Positions 59,930-64,000 of a DNA stretch of 64,000 bases are shown here, in pieces. The translations under genes were made by a program, and so were the position numbers. The stretch is taken from contig JAQVHZ010000008.1 in the NCBI GenBank assembly GCA_028695965.1, forward strand, positions 1-64,000, written 5' to 3'. The DNA comes from Thermoguttaceae bacterium (lineage in GTDB: Bacteria; Planctomycetota; Planctomycetia; Pirellulales; Thermoguttaceae). Each line of letters starts with the position of its first letter. The stretch's first letter is position 1. Under the pieces are notes generated by a model. It searched no databases and was not told the origin of the DNA. It saw nothing but the letters and a program-made list of their open reading frames with translations.

Positions 59930-60793
59930 TCATTTGGAAGAGTCTTTCCAGAGCGAATCTTTTTGGATATTGAACTCCTCAATGCGTTTCTTCCAGACGC
60001 TTGCGTCTTTCAGAGCGGCGTCGTGATTATTCGAGCCGAAAGAGAACTTGGCGCCCATTTTCAGCGCCAGTTCGATAAATTTCGGCTGCGGAAACGCCGA
60101 TTCCGCCTGAATTTCTAGGGCGACGTTGTTGTTGATCGCCGCTTGAATCAGCGCCGTCATGCGTTCTTCGGTCCAGAGCTCGTCGTATCGCGAGGCGATG
60201 AATTCGGGCAGATAGGTAACGTTGGCGAGGATATCGATCGGCTCGGAAACGACCGTCATGCAATGTTGGAAATAGCGTTCGAACCATTCGTCCTGGTCGA
60301 CGTCATAATCTTTTGGGAGCAGCCAGAGCCGCGTGTTGGTTCCGTCGGGCTCGGTCATGATCATCGTGTCGGCAAGGACGAAGTCGAGGCGGCGATAGAT
60401 CTTCAGGTCGATCGTTTTGTACCAATCCCGGTCGTTCACTTGAACGCCGATTTTGAGCCGTTCGTCTTCCGGAAGGGTCGCGTTCAGGCTTTCGATATCG
60501 GCGACGAACTTGTCGAGAATCTCGTTGGTTGAAAGGGGCCATTCGCTGCCGGTATTTTCTAAGACGCCGCTTTTCACGCCGGTCTTTTTCGCGCGCTCGA
60601 CCGCTCTTTCCGGCGTCATGCCGCCGCGCAGATGAATGTGGTAGTCTCTTAGCTCGAGGCTGGGATCGAGCCAAGGCGCGTATTCTTCAAAGGACCGGAT
60701 TTTCTCCTGAGGATTGACGTCTTGTGCGAAAAGGGCCGCGCAGCAACACGCTGACATAACCGCGGCGGCGACGAACGAAAGGACGACGCGCAT
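59930..60793 (-). CDS. Exported PHP-domain (metal-dependent hydrolase-like) protein
   Basis: 287 residues from ATG 60793, which has an AAGGAG ribosome site; the frame is open to 60928 but overlaps recJ. A signal peptide covers about 1-23 (VLSFVAAAVMSACCCAALFAQD). A PHP-like metal-binding start is DYHIHLRGGMTPERAVERAKKTGVKSGVLENTG (first motif D-x-H-x-H). Later IGVQVNDRDW, LDFVLADTM and FSFGSNNHDAA fit the barrel. PHP domains hydrolyse phosphate esters; the substrate here is unknown. It follows recJ by 52 bp and is probably cotranscribed. Confidence 0.75.
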   Translation of the reverse strand: MRVVLSFVAAAVMSACCCAALFAQDVNPQEKIRSFEEYAPWLDPSLELRDYHIHLRGGMTPERAVERAKKTGVKSGVLENTGSEWPLSTNEILDKFVADIESLNATLPEDERLKIGVQVNDRDWYKTIDLKIYRRLDFVLADTMIMTEPDGTNTRLWLLPKDYDVDQDEWFERYFQHCMTVVSEPIDILANVTYLPEFIASRYDELWTEERMTALIQAAINNNVALEIQAESAFPQPKFIELALKMGAKFSFGSNNHDAALKDASVWKKRIEEFNIQKDSLWKDSSK

Positions 60794-60845
60794 GGGCTTC
60801 TCCTTGTTATTAATGAATTGGATAGAATCGATCTGTCGGACGCGG

Positions 60846-62789
60846 TTATTGAGCGACGCGCCAATCTTGCAGCCGCAGTTCGACTTGCTTGAAGTAGTCG
60901 CTGTAAACGACTTGGAACGCGACGTCAAATTTAGCGTCCGGATCGTTGAGGACGATTTCGTTCATTTGGTCCGCCCAATCGCCGCGTCCGAAGGCGACCG
61001 CGCGAACTTCGCTCTGATACTGTCGGAACCGACCGTTGAAGACGTTCCCCGGCGCCGGAGGCTGGTTGGAGCCCGGCTTCGCTTTGCCGCCCCCCGCGCG
61101 TCTTGCGTTTCCGACGAGCGAGACGCCGTATGCCGCAAAGATCGGTCTGGGATTGCCCGCGCCAAAGGGGGAAAGACGATCGAGTTCGCCGAACGTCTGC
61201 ATATTGGCGCACGACAGGGGGAACTCTCCGTCGAGCTGCAGCTTCGGGACGCGTTCTTTTGGCGGGAAGGCGTCGGCGACATAAGCGCAAAACGCCTCTC
61301 GAAAGGAGTCGACGTTCGCCTCTTTGATACCAAGCCCCGCCGCCGCGGCATGGCCGCCAAAACGCGCGAGATATTCGGAACAGTAATTGAGCGCGTCGTA
61401 CAAGTTGAAATCGGAGTCCGGCACGCCTCGAGCCGACCCGGCGTTCGCGTCCGCTTCGCGCAGCGCGATCATGACGGTCGGGCGATAGTAGCGTTCGGCG
61501 ATTCGTCCGGCGACGACCCCGATGACGCCGGGATGCCAGTCGTAACTTGCGAGCACGAACGCTGGCGCGCCGACGTAATTCTCCTCGATCATCTTGACGG
61601 CGTCGCTCATGATGCGCCGTTCGAGCTTCTGACGCGTTGCGTTAAGGTTGTTGATGAAGGGCGCCAACTCGTTTGCTCGCGCGGAACTGTCGGTGATGAG
61701 CAGCTCGACGCCGAGCATAGCGAGCCCCATTTGACCGGCGCTGGCGAGTCGAGAAGGATTGCTGAGCAGCGATTTCGCATAGAGCCAATTCTCGTGGTCC
61801 TCTTGATCGTGCAGCGAATTCTCGGTCAGAACTTCGCGTCCGACGGCGTTCAGCCTGGGCGCGAGCGTATAGCCGAGGTCTTCGCTCGTGATCTTTTTGT
61901 TCGGATTGCTGACGACGATTTCGACGAGCCGCTTGAGCCCGAGCGGCATATGATGCACAAAGCTGTTTTCGAGCGCGTACCGAACGAGCGTTCTGTTTTC
62001 GTCTTGGAGCGGGACGACGTCCGCGATCGTGCCGAGCGCGGCAAGCCCGATGGCGTGAATGAGGAATTCGCGCATCTCCGCCGACGTCTTCTCGGCGCCT
62101 TCCATCGCGAGCCCAAGCCCCCACGCCAACTTGAAGGCGACGAACGCGCCGCAGATCTCGGGGCAGGGATAAGGCGCGGCGCCCTCGATCTGCAGCCGCG
62201 GATGCACGATCGCGTCGGCGGCGGGCAGGATTTGTTCTTCCGTCTCTTCGTCGACGAGCGGCGTGTGGTGGTCGGTTACGACGAGGTCCAGCCCGATCTC
62301 TTTGGCATATTGTATTTCGTCAAGATTGGCGATTCCGCAGTCGACCGTAACGACGACGTCGGCGCCTTCGTCCTCGCGCAAGCGCTTGAGCGCCTCGCAA
62401 TTGAGCCCGTAGCCCTCCTCGAGACGATTAGGCAGGTAGTAGCCGCATTTCCCGCCGCACGTCTGGATCGCCTTCAACAGAATCGCGGTCGCCGTCATGC
62501 CGTCGACGTCGTAATCGCCGTAAATGACGATTTTCTTGTCGGCGCGGATCGCGTCGGCGAGAAATTCCGACGCCTCTTGGCAGCCGGGAAGGCGATGCGG
62601 AGGATAGAGCCCGCGCGAGAGACTCGGCGGCGCGAGGAAATTAACGATGGAACTTGGGTCGGCGATCTTTCTTCCGATAAGAGTCTGCACGACGATCGGC
62701 TCGACTCCGGTCTGCTGCGCCAGCCGGGCGACGAGGTCGGGGTCGTAGGGGCGCGTTATCCATTCAACTTTTTGTTTATTCTTGATCAT
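60846..62789 (-). CDS. recJ: Single-stranded-DNA-specific exonuclease RecJ
   Basis: 647 residues from ATG 62789 (MIKNKQKVEWITRPYD); an open frame to 62864 is longer but lacks a site. RecJ degrades single-stranded DNA 5' to 3' in recombination and mismatch repair. The DHH metal motifs are present: GDYDVDGMTA near residue 90, VTVDCGIANLDE near 146, and VVTDHHTP near 168. The DHHA1 motif FGGHAAAAGLGIK is near residue 495. A C-terminal OB-like domain ends with ELRLQDWRVAQ. Length is near the family norm of about 570-580 plus an extra C-terminal segment rich in Pro/Gly. Confidence 0.95.
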   Translation of the reverse strand: MIKNKQKVEWITRPYDPDLVARLAQQTGVEPIVVQTLIGRKIADPSSIVNFLAPPSLSRGLYPPHRLPGCQEASEFLADAIRADKKIVIYGDYDVDGMTATAILLKAIQTCGGKCGYYLPNRLEEGYGLNCEALKRLREDEGADVVVTVDCGIANLDEIQYAKEIGLDLVVTDHHTPLVDEETEEQILPAADAIVHPRLQIEGAAPYPCPEICGAFVAFKLAWGLGLAMEGAEKTSAEMREFLIHAIGLAALGTIADVVPLQDENRTLVRYALENSFVHHMPLGLKRLVEIVVSNPNKKITSEDLGYTLAPRLNAVGREVLTENSLHDQEDHENWLYAKSLLSNPSRLASAGQMGLAMLGVELLITDSSARANELAPFINNLNATRQKLERRIMSDAVKMIEENYVGAPAFVLASYDWHPGVIGVVAGRIAERYYRPTVMIALREADANAGSARGVPDSDFNLYDALNYCSEYLARFGGHAAAAGLGIKEANVDSFREAFCAYVADAFPPKERVPKLQLDGEFPLSCANMQTFGELDRLSPFGAGNPRPIFAAYGVSLVGNARRAGGGKAKPGSNQPPAPGNVFNGRFRQYQSEVRAVAFGRGDWADQMNEIVLNDPDAKFDVAFQVVYSDYFKQVELRLQDWRVAQ

Positions 62790-62905
62790 AATCGTGCGGA
62801 AGCCGAGAGGGTGGGCGTCGCCGCTTAGTCGCCGGTCGGCTGCGTTGCCGGACGATAGAAGCAAAGCGTTGCCGCGGCGCCTGGCAGGACGCTGCGTTTC
62901 CTTTT

Positions 62906-62935
62906 ATTGTACTACTTAGGAAGGGAGCGCGTCAA
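62906..62935 (-). promoter_or_regulatory. Predicted promoter of recJ
   Basis: Minus-strand -35 TTGACG (62930-62935), 18 bp, -10 TACAAT (62906-62911), about 115 bp upstream of the start. Confidence 0.55.
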
Positions 62936-63099
62936 GGGGTTGAGCGGATAATACGCGTTTTTTAGACTGTTTGACAAGGACGTCGGCGCCGGGGAACGAG
63001 CGCGGTAACCGCTGTTCAAGAGTCTGCGGACCGAATGCCGAACTGTGAACGTAAACTCTAATAATTTGGGAGTTATTGAAAAAAGGACGTTGCGTCTCC
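62936..63099. other. Divergent intergenic region recJ-glgA
   Basis: Contains the back-to-back recJ and glgA promoters at its ends and no recognised gene. Short frames on the minus strand (62912-63172) have no supporting start or relatives. Confidence 0.4.
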
Positions 63100-63127
63100 T
63101 TGAAAAACACAAGAGGTTCGATATAAT
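63100..63127 (+). promoter_or_regulatory. Predicted promoter of glgA
   Basis: -35 TTGAAA (63100-63105), 16 bp, -10 TATAAT (63122-63127). The implied leader is about 165 bases. Confidence 0.65.
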
Positions 63128-63299
63128 GAACGCGGCCTGTTGGAGTTGTTCGATATTCATGCGACTCCTCACGCTAACGTTAGTAATTCGACGAGACTCA
63201 TTGCCGCCGTCGCTTCAACGCGGCGCTTGCGAGTCGTCCTCTTGGACCTTTGAAAACTCCAAAGTCGCATGACGTCGCGTTATGTGGAAGGAACAGATA

Positions 63300-64000
63300 A
63301 TGCATGTTTTATTTGCTACGAGCGAAGTAGCGCCTTATTCTAAAACCGGGGGTCTCGGCGACGTCTGCGGCGCATTGCCTAAGGCGCTTGTCCGCCTCGG
63401 TTGTAAAGTTTCTGTTGTAACGCCGTACTACAAGAGCGTTGCCGACTATTTTCAGCGTACGGGCGAACCTTGCGAGAGTCTCTATGGCGTAACGCTCAGC
63501 GCGCCTGTTGGCAACAAGACAATAAGAGCAGGCGTTATTAAGGCGACCGTATCGGGCGTCGACTTCTATTTCATCGAGCATAACGACTACTTCAACCGCG
63601 AGGGGCTGTATAATTATCAGGGGATCGATTACGAAGACAACCACGAACGGTTTTCTTTTTTCAGCCAGGCGGCGCTCGAGCTTGTTACAGCGCTTGACCT
63701 TGACGTGAACGTCGTTCACGCCCACGACTGGCAGACCGGGCTTGTGCCCGTCTATCTCGACGCCGTCTACAAATCGCGCTCGAAATTCGACGTCTCGTCA
63801 GGATTTGGGAACAGCGTTCGTCCTCAATTTGACAATACAGCCGATCGCGCCCAAAAATTTGACGACATTAAATCCGTCATCACGATCCACAATCTCCGAC
63901 ATCAAGGTCGTTTTTGGCGCGGCGCCATGGACGTTACGGGGCTCGACTGGAGCTACTTTACCTACGACAAGATGGAGTTTTTCGGCCAGTTGAATTTTTT
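63300..64000 (+). CDS. glgA: Glycogen (starch) synthase, N-terminal part
   Basis: The first 233 residues of the gene, running off the right edge. ATG 63300 is preceded by GGAAGGA. It transfers glucose from ADP-glucose to the growing alpha-1,4-glucan. The N-terminal GT5 motif KTGGLGD is at residues 15-21 (ATSEVAPYSKTGGLGDVCGALPKAL), with VVTPYYKSV, FIEHNDYFNREGLY and VVHAHDWQTGLVP following. An insert of about 25 residues (SKFDVSSGFGNSVRPQFDN...) separates LDAVYKS from the conserved SVITIHNLRHQG, where most homologues have a few residues. The C-terminal Rossmann domain is outside the window. Confidence 0.93.
   Translation, partial: MHVLFATSEVAPYSKTGGLGDVCGALPKALVRLGCKVSVVTPYYKSVADYFQRTGEPCESLYGVTLSAPVGNKTIRAGVIKATVSGVDFYFIEHNDYFNREGLYNYQGIDYEDNHERFSFFSQAALELVTALDLDVNVVHAHDWQTGLVPVYLDAVYKSRSKFDVSSGFGNSVRPQFDNTADRAQKFDDIKSVITIHNLRHQGRFWRGAMDVTGLDWSYFTYDKMEFFGQLNF

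Overview
The window looks like a chromosomal stretch from a planctomycete, probably of the Pirellulales/Thermoguttaceae type. The main evidence is a giant exported cyclophilin with the LEPR-XLL-like N-terminal motif (LEQRQML), Gfo/Idh/MocA oxidoreductases including one with a Tat signal, a squalene-cyclase-like toroid protein with a planctomycete-style disordered N-terminus, a GH10-like protein, GspK and a J-like/MshEN protein. The DNA is GC-moderate and rich in GACG. No rRNA or CRISPR array is visible. Promoter-like sequences repeatedly fit TTGAC(A/G/T) or TTGAAA, 16-18 bp, then TATAAT or TAGAAT, so housekeeping-sigma promoters can be read by eye.

Layout: 0.3-1.8 kb is an FAD-dependent oxidoreductase lipoprotein. 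2.1-7.5 kb is the most interesting region, a candidate peptide-modification (RiPP-like) locus. It has a 47-residue precursor-like peptide with its own promoter, then a convergent operon of nucleotidyltransferase, HPr-kinase-like kinase, PqqD-type recognition protein and SipW/Sec11-like S26 peptidase, with a divergent ABC exporter. No radical SAM, YcaO, lanthionine or lasso-cyclase enzyme is present, so phosphoryl or nucleotidyl transfer may be the chemistry. 7.6-15.3 kb holds a YdiJ-type D-2-hydroxyacid dehydrogenase, an orphan corrinoid protein, uvrB, a Gfo/Idh/MocA oxidoreductase and tRNA-Ile(GAT). 15.6-20 kb has gspK and a GH10-like protein. 20.4-25.2 kb has a Tat oxidoreductase, an lptB-like gene, and an NSS sodium symporter with an easily missed 58-residue partner.

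25.2-41.6 kb: an ABC-F protein, then a recurrent MoxR/VWA/SWIM/DUF5682/DUF5691 system. Here DUF5691 is present as three tandem paralogues with a gene-conversion-like identical 3' end, and the MoxR gene is separated from the rest by kpsF on the other strand. MoxR instead follows a small membrane protein and a CBM9-like protein.

41.7-50.6 kb: tRNA-Val(TAC), a LolD-like ATPase, the 1571-residue cyclophilin/Ig-like protein, an SDR, panD, and a J-like/MshEN membrane protein. 50.65-55.7 kb is an unstable accessory island. It is bracketed by a ~110 bp direct repeat and contains two internally deleted IS5-family relics with terminal inverted repeats, a lipoprotein gene broken by a homopolymer frameshift, and a protein with nine 48-residue TPR-type repeats. 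55.7-59 kb is an operon for a toroid protein, a zinc-ribbon/CD225 membrane protein and an acidic protein. 59.5-64 kb: rpmG (bL33), a PHP-domain exported protein, recJ and the start of glgA, which runs off the right edge.
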